A stretch of DNA of 64,000 bases. It comes from Acanthochromis polyacanthus. Its lineage: Eukaryota; Chordata; Actinopteri; Pomacentridae. Below are positions 48,849-59,284 of this stretch, in pieces. The number at the start of each line of letters is the position of its first letter. Position 1 is the first letter of the stretch. The stretch covers positions 23,695,847-23,759,846 of the forward strand of contig NC_067135.1 of NCBI RefSeq assembly GCF_021347895.1, given 5' to 3'. The translations under genes and the position numbers were made by a program. Below the pieces are notes generated by a model that saw only the letters and a program-made list of their open reading frames with translations, was not told the origin of the DNA and made no database searches.

Positions 48849-49215
48849 TACACTATCATTCAAAACTTTGGAGTCACACCCAGACAATTTCATTTTTTCC
48901 ATGAAAACTCACATTTCTATTCTGATAATTGTACAAGGGTTTTCTAATCATCAATGAGCCTTTCAGCACCATTAGCTAACACAATGTAGCATTAGAACAC
49001 AGGAGTGATGGTTGCTGGAAATGTTCCTCTGTACCCCTATGGAGATATTCCATTAAAAATCAGCTGTTTCCAGATAGAATAGTCATTTACCACATTAACA
49101 ACGTCTAGACTGGATTTATCATTCATTTAATGTTATCTTCATTGAAAAATAAAATGTTTTTCTTTAAAAAATACTGACATTTTTAAGTGACCCCAAACAT
49201 TTTAATGGTAGTGTA
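48849..49215. mobile_element. MITE A, copy 2
   Basis: A 367 bp copy in the same orientation as 122-478. It shares long blocks such as CAGGAGTGATGGTTGCTGG, TATGGAGATATTCCATTAAA and TAGTCATTTACCACATTAAC. Ends are TACACTATCATTCAAAACTT and GTAGTGTA. No coding capacity. Confidence 0.8.
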
Positions 49216-50040
49216 TGTATTTTAGCTCCTCATCACCTCAACAGATTCAGTTTGGTACCAATACTCTAAAATGTGCACCCGTTAACTGGTAACTTTGCAC
49301 TATTAATGATAACTAATTAAGAAACTCAGATTACATGTCCCTATGAGCCTCTAATCAGGGGAAATGGTGCGGCTCAAATGGACCAAGCAGAGATCACATG
49401 CCATCATCGGAGTCCTTTCACATCGCTAATTCGCTAAATTCGATAATAAAGCTCTTCGACCCAGTTCTGAACCACGAGGGATTTGGATGGGAAAAAAGAC
49501 AAGGGTGGGGGATAAAGTTTGGTGAAGGAAAAACACTGCAGGGAGGCAGACGGCGAAGAAGGAGAGAGAGAGTTGGTGTCGGTGAACGAGTCCGCAGGGA
49601 AGCAGCATGTTTCTGCTCATTAAAGACACAACGATACGCTGGCTGGCAGAAAACATACACACTCGCTGTAATTCGCCTTGGCAGATGAGACGCTGATCTG
49701 ACACTGGAAGCAGCCTGATGACAGAGTGTAGGCAGCACAGTGCACCCGTGAACGTGCACACACACACATGCACTGAGTCGGAACAGCTCATGCAGGCTGG
49801 TAGGACAGGAGTTTGTGTGATTGCAGTGACGTTTCCGGCTGAGCGGCGCGCCATTAATCTAACCGTCATCCTGACATGATGTGACAGCGTACGAGTGAAA
49901 CTATTTTATGCCTTAAATCAGCACCAGATTGAAGAGTTTTTATTTGTCACATACTCGTGAAGGAAATGCAGTGAAATGTGAACACCGTGCAACAGCAATA
50001 AAACATTATGAAGGACAAAACTTTAAATAAGACGATACAT
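49216..50040. other. Non-coding stretch, no gene seen
   Basis: The part at 49390-49860 is GC-richer and has overlapping open frames of 96-147 codons on both strands without any recognisable domain. Such overlap on both strands is expected by chance in GC-richer DNA. Confidence 0.45.
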
Positions 50041-51800
50041 AATTAAAGCTGCAAGCATCGTTGAACGGGATGTGACACACACACTTAAGATTTAGCTGAC
50101 CGATTTCAAGGATATCACAAAATTTCTTACTACAGTTTGTGCAAATGTGTTGCCTGTGACTTCCTGTAACCAATAGTTGATGCTATGACTTACTTTTTGA
50201 TGTCCGTTGATGTCTTCAGACCTGAACTCTAGCAGCTGAGATATAAACACTTCAGTAGTCATGGCGAGACATCGAAATTCACCATTTTCTCTATGAATCA
50301 TCATCACCATCCTCAGGCTTACGTCACCACATTTGAGGTGAATACGGCTAATAGGACATCAAAGTGCTGTTGCCAGCAGGTGGCACCATGACTATGAGTG
50401 GATATTAGCATATGGATGTGATCAGGGCAGGACTCTGATTAAATATGTGACGTTTGTGTCAGATTGGAACATGTACAGGGTTGTTAGGCCGCGCTTCCTG
50501 TTTCATGCCGAAGCATCAAAGTTCAGGGGGCCGCCATGTCCACGCCCTTTGAGTTTTGCACATGATTTTGATTTCTTATCAATAAAGCCTATAGTGCCCA
50601 AATGTGATGTCTCTTGAAGTTACCCCATATGAGGATTTAAAAATGAACAAAAATAACAAAATATTTCACAGTTAATTCAAAATGACTGACTTCCTGTTGG
50701 GTTGAGAGTATGGCTCCAAGAGGCTTTTTTTGTGCCCCCTGATGTCCTACATGCCTACTGAATTTCGTATATGTAGGTGAAACATCCTGCGATTGCTAAT
50801 TGTTACAAATACTGCAGGAGGTATGATGGCACCTACCATTTATTCAATTTAGCTGATTATGTGTGAGCGCATTTTGGTGAGTTTATGAACATTCCCAAAC
50901 TGTCACAAACTACTTCCTGTTTCGTTTGGGAAGATGCATCACCACAGCAATGGGATTTTATGAAGACAGAAAATTTAGGGGGTCACTGTGACCTTTGACT
51001 TTTGTGGAAGATTTTGATAAATTTTCATCAGTGAGGTCTGTTGTATATGGCACCCAAATTTGAGGTGTCTTGGAGTTACCCCTATGAGGAGTTAGCTACT
51101 GAAAATAAGTAGAAATAAGAAGAAATCTCACCTTTAAAGCAAAATGGCGGACTTCCTGTTGGGTTTAGAGTATGGCTCCAAGAGTCATTTTGTGCGCCCT
51201 GACTTGCTACATATGCCTACCAAATTTCGTAAATGTAGGTGAAACATCTTGCAGGGGCTAATACAAGTTACAAATACTGCATGGGGCACCTACAGCTTCT
51301 TTGATTAAGCCAATTGTTATGTGTGAGCCTATTTTGGTGAGTTTGTGAGCATTCTTAACCTGCCCAAAACTACTTCCTGTTTCATGGGGGAAGGTGCATC
51401 GCCACGGCTATGGGGTTTTATGAAGATAGAAAATTCAGGGAGCCACCACGGCAACGCCCTTTGACTCTTGCAGAAGATGGTAATTTTTCATCACTAAGGC
51501 CTGTTGTATATACTTTCCAAAATTGGGACCTCTTGGACTTGCATCTTAGGAGGATATACCCTTTGGAAATGAGCAAAAAAACCAAGAAATCTCACAGTTA
51601 AAGGAAAATGGTGGACTTCCTGTTGGGTTCAGAGTATGGCTCCAAGAGGCTTTTTTTGTGCGCTGTGACATAGTATATATGGATCCAAAATTTCGTCAAT
51701 GTTGGTGAAACATTTTTTCCGCACACATGCGCATGTCCCATAAAATGCCACATGCGTTCATTCTTCACTGGGATGTGTGTGCAGATTTTCATGTGTTTTT
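50041..51800 (+). repeat. Interspersed repeat D with an internal 463 bp tandem array
   Basis: Begins with AATTAAAGCTGCAAGCATCG (about 50042), as in the 41 kb copies. The landmark TTCCTGTTGGGTT lies at 50691, 51153 and 51617, giving two almost equal spacings of 462 and 464 bp. Each unit also holds AGAGTATGGCTCCAAGAG, CTACATATGCCTACCAAATT, GGTGAAACAT, ACTTCCTGTTTC and GCATC-CCAC-GC-ATGGG-TTTATGAAGA. No frame is kept open between units. The last unit loses similarity at about 51800. Confidence 0.85.
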
Positions 51801-52139
51801 GAACATATTTAGCACCTTAAATGAGAAATTAACGTTGTAAACAATGAAGTCGATGTTAAACCAAAGGGCACTGTATTTTATGCATTAGTACAGCATAGAC
51901 CTGCATGCTATTATTTACATGTTTACATTAGTCCTTTGTTCAGCCGCTACATTTTAGTGTTCACAATCCTAAAGCAGCCAATCGTGTGTGCCTTCAGACA
52001 GGTTTTTCCAGTTCTATTTATAGCCTCAAGGAAGTTGGCATGCACACACACTGCACTCCTCAGGTGTGTGTCATAAGCAGCCATGCTCATTTGTATGCTC
52101 ACACACCCACACAAATGAGGTGTCTCCAACAGCACACCT
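51801..52139. other. Non-coding stretch upstream of the candidate first exon
   Basis: Contains CA-rich parts and an AT-poor stretch. No exon seen. Confidence 0.4.
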
Positions 52140-52349
52140 GAGGGGGTGTGGCTACCTGGCATAGGAAGTGTGTGAGGAAGTAGGATTGGCATTGTTTGAG
52201 GAACCACGGCTGTGAAAGGAGTTTCAGCTGAGGCAGGGCGTGTGAGGAGCTGGGTAAAAGGACTGAAATGAAAGGAAAACGGTCCGAGTAAGAGTGGAAA
52301 TTTAAGAGCACAAGTCCAGTGAAGGAAGTGAGGTCATCAGCGGGCGACA
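52140..52349 (+). promoter_or_regulatory. Possible TATA-less promoter region
   Basis: Just upstream of the candidate first exon are a KLF/CACCC-type GGGGGTGTGGC (about 52143), two ETS-type GGAAGT (52164, 52176), an inverted CCAAT (ATTGG, 52185) and another GGAAGT with GAGGTCA at about 52325-52335. There is no TATA box. Such short motifs occur by chance; the call rests mainly on their position. Confidence 0.25.
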
Positions 52350-52496
52350 ATGTTAGGCTTGTGCCAGTCCAGCGGGTGCTGCCTGGCTCCCCTGTTGTCC
52401 CGAGGAGGGCTGGGGGATGACGACCAGCTGAGCCACGACGACCATCTGGAGTCGAACCACACTGAGAAGTCCCAGGAGAGGCGGCTGGTGGAAGAG
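52350..52496 (+). CDS. Candidate alternative first coding exon of the diacylglycerol kinase gene
   Basis: An open frame starts at ATG 52350 (A at -3, T at +4; an in-frame TGA at 52329 precedes it). It runs 49 codons to a possible donor GAG|gtcaga at 52497, beyond which the frame would stop at TAG after seven more codons. The peptide starts MLGLCQSSGCCLAPL and then turns acidic and polar (GDDDQLSHDDHLESNHTEKS, then QERRLVEE). The clustered cysteines near the N-terminus resemble acylated N-termini, but that is speculation. The exon ends in phase 0, which matches the phase-0 acceptor of the PH-domain exon at 61953. The donor is weak (C at +3). I do not recognise the peptide, so it may also be a chance frame or an exon of a non-coding transcript. 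Confidence 0.35.
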
Positions 52497-53013
52497 GTCA
52501 GAAAAAAACATTCAAATTAGACCATGAAGGATGCAAATGTAGAGTCCAGATGACTCAGATGATCGCTTTGAATGCTTGGTGTTGGTAGATTATGTTGACA
52601 AGTTGTGGGAAAATATCAGATGGAGTGTTGTTGAATGGGCCTTTCTATATTTTTGTGTTATTGTCCATAGTTTGTTCATCCAGTGCAGGTTTAGAACAAA
52701 GGTTACATAGTCCAGATCTGGAATGAAGATGGGGTTAGAAATGCTGGCAGGGTTTAAGAATCAAACTAATTCCTGAGTAGGTTTTTTGTGGTGCAGACAA
52801 GGAAGAATCTGAGTTGCAAATGAAATTACAATGTCTTCATTTTTGGATTTTTACTCAATATTTATGCAGTACTTTTGTCACTGAAATGGGAAATGCTGTT
52901 TTTACCTTGAGTTTTTTTTGTTTTGCTTTTATTTGTTCTAAAAGAAGTTTTGTTCGAAATGTTATGGTGCTTTTTCTGTTTGCATACTTGTTTGCAAACA
53001 GAAAAAAAATGTG

Positions 53014-53017
<4 letters not shown>

Positions 53018-53049
<32 letters not shown>
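53018..53049. repeat. TA dinucleotide microsatellite
   Basis: About 15 uninterrupted TA units. Confidence 0.9.
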
Positions 53050-53051
<2 letters not shown>

Positions 53052-53861
53052 CTCCTCATCACAACAGATTCTGTTTAGTACAAATACTCAAACTAACCGT
53101 AACTCGTACCTTTCTGTATTTTGGTGTTCTTGCTTTGTGCATAGTAAGTTCATCTTCAGGCTTTAATCGGTGCAGGTTAAGAACAAAGGTTGGGTTCTGT
53201 GCATGGTGCAGATCCTTTTTGACAGTTTACTCAAAATTTGTGCAGTACTTCTGTCAGTGAATTTGGAAATGCTCTTTTTTTCATATAATTTTTTTGTACA
53301 ACGTGACCGTTGTAATGCTGAATACAATATTTTAAAAATATTTTACCCCTACCGTTGTTGTCATTGATGTAGAAATATCTCATTTTAAATTTTCTGGCAG
53401 ATATCATGATGTAGTTTTTCAAATCGGTTCAGATTTATGAAACACCGTCACAAGTGCCTCAAGAAAGATGAAGCGAATTTGTTAAACCATTCTTTAACTC
53501 AAATTTTAAATAACGAGACTGAACTTCTGTCAGTCAAACCATTTTTGTGCTTTATATATTTTTAGTTGCTTGCAGTTTTCCTCAGGTACCTTCTTTTAAC
53601 CAGTGCTGCTTTGGCATAATAACTGCTGGTTATGTCGACTTTTTTGGGTCTATTATCCAACTTGGTCCAGCGTGTAATTGGTTTTGTAATAATTTTATAT
53701 CAGTTCAAGTTTTCTGATTTATTTTAGGCTCGTACTTTTTAGATTTTCTGGCTAGTACAGCTATAGATCAACAAGCTTGAACCCCTTAATATCCACTGAT
53801 CAATGGGCATCAGTAACAACCCCTGAAAGTTTCAGTCTGCTGGAATTAAATGGAACTTTAC

Positions 53862-54560
53862 GACAGCCTCATTATTTAATGGTGACGCCTCATACATCCT
53901 GAATTGCAGCCTGTGGGATTTGCTGATTGCATTATTGATCAATTAGCTGTTCAGCCCTGGTTTGTAGTAGTTTTAAGTTGGAATAAAGTACATTTTGCGC
54001 GTCAGATTTATCATTTTCACATGATAAATCACTTTTTACACCTTATTCTACCTGTTGGTCTCAAAATATGAACCCGGCAATTCCTGTTTTGTCAATTATC
54101 ATGAAAAAATGACATGAAAAAGACTAAAAGCAGGCATTTTAGTTCAGCCTCAAGCACATTGGTGCCTACGTAAGATGAGGATTGACAAATATTTACTATA
54201 AACGAATGTAGAGGATACAAAAGTTCCTCTAGACTAAAGGTTTTAGCCACACGATGAACACTTTACACTGTCGCAGGATCAGCTGGGTATTAATTTGGGG
54301 CTTTTTGTAGAATTTGTTGTATTTAACTTTAATTTTCTGGAGAATTAGCCTTGGATATTAGAAAGGCAGATAAAGCATTGCTCTTTAAGCTTTTATAGCC
54401 TCTTTATTTAATAGTGCCGCCTCATACATCCGAAATTGCAGCCTTTGGGATCTGCAAATCCCATTATCCATCGATTAGCTGTTCAGCCCTGGTGTTTAGT
54501 GGTTTTATGTTGGTATTAAGTACATTTTGGGCATCAAATTTGTCATTTTCCTTGATTATA
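53862..54560 (+). repeat. Diverged direct repeat pair
   Basis: The segment at 53862-53990 (GACGCCTCATACATCC, AATTGCAGCCT, GATTAGCTGTTCAGCCC analogues) recurs at 54413-54545 with GCCGCCTCATACATCC and GATTAGCTGTTCAGCCCTGG. Both are followed by GTTTTA-GTTGG and AAGTACATTTTG. The spacing is about 545 bp. Confidence 0.65.
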
Positions 54561-55261
54561 CAGACTTTTTATTGAACATTCTGGTCCAGCCCAGTGATTT
54601 GGTCCTGTAAAATAGGAAATGATTAAAGCTACTACAAGTTAGTAAAAATAAATGAAGCCTTGCGTCGAAAGAGTCGTAGAGAGGCGTTGGTTCAACTTCA
54701 TGGTCACTTTGGAGGCTGCAGTTTGAGGGTGTGTTGCTATTCTGAGGGCTGTTTGTAATATTTAAGCTGCTTTAATTGGTATGAATGGAGTGGGCACAGC
54801 ATGAGAGGCACCTGAGGAGAACAGAAACTAGATAAAGGTGGTGTAACTGCAGTTTGAACACTCATCTCTTCTGTTTGGCCTCCCCCTTCCACCCACAAAA
54901 CACAAACCTTCAACTCCATTTTATGTATCCATGAGAGCGTTTATAACGGAGAGATTGGGTAGTTATCAGAACCAACGTTATTGGCTAAGTTTGTACAGTA
55001 ATCAGAAAATTAAAAACAGAACAAATAAGTACTAAAAATAAGGTGAAAGTTGAGGAGAGAACGATTGAAAGAAGACCAAATGCCCACACATATCCATAAA
55101 TAGCAGCATTTACAGAGCGTGTGCAAAGTGGTGATAATGATGGATGTATACATGGAAATATCAACATATAGAAATGCTGCACCACTTCAGCAGCACATAA
55201 AAGCCTCTTCATGTGCAGAAACAGTGAAGTGACTGTTCTTCTGTTATTTCATGTGTCGTAG

Positions 55262-55582
55262 GCTTTAATCTTCCAGCTTCTGAACTTCGACATCCAGAGT
55301 TGGTTCCAACTCGATCTGTCCTTCAGCGGTATCGCCGGTCGCTACGTCATTAGTCTGTCAAACGCTCTGATTAGCTTCGTGACTGATGGCTCTCCTGTTG
55401 CCATGGCGACTGCAGATGAGCCTGATTGGTCGTTGCATCTCACCGTTATCTCTCACCTTTACACCTTCCTGTTTTTTTCCTTCTCTTTCATGTGGACTCT
55501 CCAGAGACCCAGTTTGTTGTGGTTAATGCGTGGCACCTTCTCCTGTTTTTTTCTTGTTTTTTTCTTCATCTCCTCTCGCTAA
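55262..55582 (+). other. Unexplained open frame of 107 codons
   Basis: Opens directly after a TAG that is also a plausible splice acceptor (pyrimidine-rich run then gtcgtag). It begins ALIFQLLNFDIQSWFQLDLS and ends in a Phe/Ser-rich, T-tract-derived tail. There is no AUG near its start. A donor-like GTATCG at 55329 could end a short cassette exon. I recognise no domain, and the second half looks like translated T-rich DNA. Chance is the likeliest explanation. Confidence 0.15.
55397..55410. promoter_or_regulatory. X-box-like motif
   Basis: GTTGCCATGGCGAC differs from the X-box consensus at one position in the right half (GGCGAC for GGCAAC). It lies between the candidate first exon and the PH-domain exons. 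Confidence 0.3.
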
Positions 55583-55722
55583 TGATCCATACTGTGAGCC
55601 CATCCATCATCATTCCCCTCATCAGTCCTCTTTCTCTCTAGAATGGTGACAAGATGAGATTTTCTCTCCCTCAGAACATGTGTTAGAAAGCAGTGGAATA
55701 CTGTCAGGTACAAAAACTGCAG
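55583..55722. other. Short non-coding spacer
   Basis: Nothing recognised. Confidence 0.35.
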
Positions 55723-55818
55723 CTATCCGAAAAACAAAGACATTTTTTCCGAACATTCGGATCTCAAAACAAATGTTTAGACACCACCGTAATGATCGGA
55801 TATTCGGGTCCAGCCCTA
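55723..55818. mobile_element. MITE C, truncated copy
   Basis: Has CTATCCGAAAAAC, CCGAACATTCGG and TCGGATATTCGGGTCCAGCC, and ends CCAGCCCTA as in the element at 37036-37255. The left terminus is missing. Confidence 0.6.
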
Positions 55819-55859
55819 GTTTTTATTATCTGTAATTTAACAGGATGGGAGAAATTTGC

Positions 55860-56575
55860 TAAAAAAAAAAAATAATAATAATGTCGTAATAATAGTAGTA
55901 CTATATTTTTTTAAAATTTGAAATTATTTCCATTTTAATTCAATATTTAATGTAACTTTTTTCTAATAAAATATCTGTACAATAAAGATTTTTTTTTCTT
56001 TTTAAACAGGTACTACTGTGTAAATTTACAGCCAAAAGATGTTTAAAATAATATATTATGTAAATGGGAATAATTTACAATTATTATTAAATCTAATATT
56101 TTTTAAATAACAATAAATATCTGTAAAATAAAGATTTTTGCTGTTTTAGACAGGCACTACTGTGTAGTTTTACAGCTAATCAATGTTAAAAATAATTACT
56201 ATTTGTAAAAATGCACATTTTTAATGAGAAAGTAAATTACAGTTGTGGCCTGATTCTATGTTTTTAGTTTAATTTCTTGTGTCATCATGCAAATTAATGG
56301 GGTTTTTTTCATTAGAAATTGAAATATTAGACATTCTTTAATTTTTTTTTAGTAACCAAAAATATCTTTAAACAATATTTTTGATGATTTAAGAAAAACT
56401 GTAATTTTACAGCTAAACAATATTGAAAAAACACAAAATTATTATTTATAAAATGCAGATTTTTAATATGAGCAAATATTTACAGTTACTGCCTGTTTTT
56501 ATGTTTTTATTAATTTTTTTAACCATCATGTAAATGAATGAATTTTTCATTGGTGTAGCTTGATATTATTGTAAT
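55860..56575 (+). repeat. AT-rich array with imperfect internal repeats
   Basis: The blocks GTACTACTGTGTAAATTTACAGC (56011), GCACTACTGTGTAGTTTTACAGC (56153) and CTGTAATTTTACAGC (56400) recur with AATAAAGATTTTT, AAAATGCA-ATTTTTAAT and CATCATG(C/T)AAAT-AATG. The repeat spacing is irregular (about 140 and 240 bp). Non-coding. Confidence 0.65.
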
Positions 56576-57607
56576 TTAATAAGATGGAGAAATCTGCTGC
56601 TTTTTCCAGCGGTGTTTGATATTATTCATAGAAGAAACGTGCAGGTGGAGAGCATAGGAGGCCATACGTGTCGTTACCAGGCAGATATCACACGTTTAGA
56701 GACGGCAGGCAGCAGAGAGAAATGAGATTGCGATGGAGCGTTGAATTGGATTCATCACTGACTGGGCAGCGCCTCCTTTTATTTCCAGCCGAGGCCGTTC
56801 TGCAAACACAGACCAGCAGAGAGAAAGAAACGCATATGATAAAGGAGGGAAAACGGATTACATGGAGTAACAATGAGATCATTTAACCGAGATACTGAGC
56901 AGAAATAATGCAGCTGAAAGAGAAATGCAAACAAAGGGACAAAGACGGAGAGGTTACGGGTTTAAGGCTGCAGAAACGAGGAGCTGGAAGATGAGATATT
57001 GTGAAAGAGATCATGAAAATGTAATCCAACAGCAAGGCCAGGTGCTGAAGATGTGAATTTCTTTCTCTGTTGTACTCTGGGATCTCTGGTTAATGACAGT
57101 ACACTATGCTACTATAGAGCTACGCACATTACTTCAACTTCTTTTATTAATGTACAAAGAAATGTAAACTATCTGGCCACATCTGCCCATTTGTTCATCT
57201 TTTCATCAGATATTTTAAAGACTTAGAAATTAAAACTAGGGTAACTCATGGATTGAGGACTTTTGCTAAAACTTTTTTTCATTAAAACATATTCCACGAG
57301 CTAAATTTATATACAATGTGGCCAAAAAAACCCCAAACATTTAACACATTTATTGGGGAGTTTGATGATCTGGATTTAAAATTAAAGGTATCACAAACAT
57401 AATAGTTATTAATTGTAGGTACAATGTCCCGTTCTGTTTGCCAACCCATGTTGACTTTAACAGAACGTCCATTGACTATACGGATTACACGTCATTTTCA
57501 GCATCTAAATTGCTTACAAACTTGAGCACAAAACCATACAGATTATATAAAAATGGTAGAAGTACCACATGTTTTCCAGCTTAAAATCCAAGTCAGACAC
57601 AAATGGT
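56576..57607. other. Non-coding intronic or intergenic stretch
   Basis: Purine-rich near 56820-57000. Otherwise AT-rich, with no exon recognised. Confidence 0.45.
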
Positions 57608-58125
57608 TAGCATTTTTGGCTATGCTAGTGGCATGCGTCCATCCAAAACTGTAGTCCAAATTTAAATATCATGATTTCAGGTTCACATGGAGATAAACTG
57701 TAAAAACTAATGTCGTGGCATTATCAGGTCAGCGTTTAGATCTGTCCAAAACTGGCTTTTAACCACATATAGTGGGATAATCAAATGCAGGCTGTAGGAT
57801 GTCATGTTTCTACATAGCTTTACTTCTTATTGTGATTTCAGTGGAAGAGTTGTATAAAATCCACATCAACACAGTGATTAGATGTAGAGACCAAAACAGC
57901 TTTTAATATCCGGCTGTAAGCATGTTTATTTCTGCTGTAAAGTTGGACATTTGAACATCGGGGTCTACGGTGGTTGGCTCGCTTTTGGAGTTGGCCTCAA
58001 GTTGACATTCAAGGAACTGCAGTTTTTGGCTCAACAATGCTGGTTTTGTTGGTTTTCAAGTTGCAGCTTGATGCTAACTAGCAAATGACACCATGCTAAC
58101 ATACCGAAGTACAGTAGGCGAGCAA
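57608..58125 (+). repeat. Interspersed repeat E, copy 1
   Basis: Collinear with 62468-63000. Shared blocks include CCATCCAAAACTGT, GCATTATCAGGTC, TTTTAACCACAT, TTTTGGAGTTGGCCTCAAGT, GAGGAACTGCAGTTT-type wording and GCTTGATGCTAACTAGCAAA. About 500 bp. No open frame is kept between the copies. Confidence 0.8.
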
Positions 58126-58478
58126 AAAAGCCAACACTAACACGTGGTAGAAGTTGGGTTAGGTGGTGTGTTTGGGTCATTGTATGTAAAATGTCTGATT
58201 TATCTGTGGCTGATGGCCTCTGATGTAGATTCAGTATGATGATCGACTTTTGTTGATGTTGTCTTAACGTGCTAATACCTAATCAGTGTTTCTGTCGATG
58301 GGTATGCATTTAATGGGTTTGTCCATTGGGTGATGGATGGAACGACTGTTGGTTTGCTACTTTGGATGACTGATGATCTAAATCTAGCTGGTAAGAGTTT
58401 CCGTCATCAGATTAGCATTTTGTTTCCTGGTCTCTCACATACATTCTTCCTTTGTCGTCAGCTTGTGGCATGTCAGTA
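58126..58478. other. Non-coding stretch, no gene seen
   Basis: Short GTTGG/TGATG-rich sequence. Nothing recognised. Confidence 0.4.
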
Positions 58479-58588
58479 GCTGTCACGCGTCTTGCCAGAC
58501 GCGTGACAGCGTCTTCAAGATCCTGCCAGACTTGTCTGGATCTTGAATTTTCCCTCCAGGCAGGAACCTCTGATCTGGAGATCCTGCC
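58479..58588. repeat. Cluster of three adjacent stem-loops
   Basis: Hairpin 1 (58479-58510) has perfect 14-base arms, GCTGTCACGCGTCT and its complement, around a TGCC loop. Hairpin 2 (58514-58547) has 8-base outer arms TTCAAGAT / ATCTTGAA and inner arms CCAGAC / GTCTGG around TT, with a CCTG bulge. Hairpin 3 (58559-58588) has 7-base arms GGCAGGA / TCCTGCC with inner CTC / GAG. All three lie in 110 bp. As they are perfect or near-perfect while the flanks are ordinary, they are recent or maintained. Function not known. Confidence 0.75.
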
Positions 58589-59284
58589 AAGCTCCTGCTG
58601 AGCCGACTGCTCTCGGGCAAGTTTGGGCTGAAGAAGTGAAGTAGTTTATGCTACAAAAACAGCACAGCGTTGCCATGGAAGGCACCACCAAGTCTTTTGT
58701 CAGTGCCTATTCTGTGTGTTGAGCAGTGTCCTACTGATGAGCAGATAGCAAAAACAATATCCTCTCCAGCATTTTCTGTTTGATTTTCTCTCTTATATCA
58801 GTCTGTGTTGGCAAAATAGTCTGTAAAAACCCAACCCTTGTGCTTTTTAATGCTCACGGCTTTTAGGATTTGTCCATTGTTCTGCAGGATTTAATGGAAA
58901 ACAAACCAGAAATCTTCCAAAAATCAGTTTACTGAATGATAAACGTGATTGCTTGTAATTTAATTTGCTCATCAGTGACTCATTTAAAGCAGAGTTCATT
59001 CTGTAATCTCACTGTTGCTCAGAACACCTTTAAAACACGTCTATGTACTTTACAGCGTGGTTTATGTATGTCGTGGCGCTGCTTGTGCAAGAATATAGGT
59101 TTCAGATGATGTCAAGTAAACTACGGCTGTGATGATTGGACGACCTGAGTCATGTTTTGTGATTGCAGCGCCGTCATCTGTCCTGGAAGCTTCTAAAGCG
59201 CCGCATGATTAGTCATTTTCAGCTGTATCTAATCATATAGGACACATTTACTGTATTTTTCCTGTTTCGTTTTCTCTAAAGATG
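58589..59284. other. Non-coding stretch, no gene seen
   Basis: Unique-looking sequence. No exon recognised. Confidence 0.45.

Larger units (their letters stand above)
52497..55261. other. Intron or intergenic DNA
   Basis: AT-rich with a TA microsatellite. Parts near 53860-54000 and 54410-54560 resemble each other (CCTCATACATCC, ATTGCAGCCT, GATTAGCTGTTCAGCCCTGGT), so they form a diverged direct repeat about 540 bp apart. No exon with good splice sites was recognised. Confidence 0.5.

Noticed and set aside
52140..52349. POU/SOX-like motif near 52089 and TATA-like words
   Set aside because: Matches are partial and not distinguishable from chance in AT-rich DNA; only the grouped ETS/KLF/CCAAT motifs were kept, at low confidence.
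1..52349. Canonical first exon of the diacylglycerol kinase gene (RKVSTSGQIR-type segment)
   Set aside because: I looked for a segment encoding that conserved peptide with a phase-0 donor and did not find it; it probably lies left of the window.
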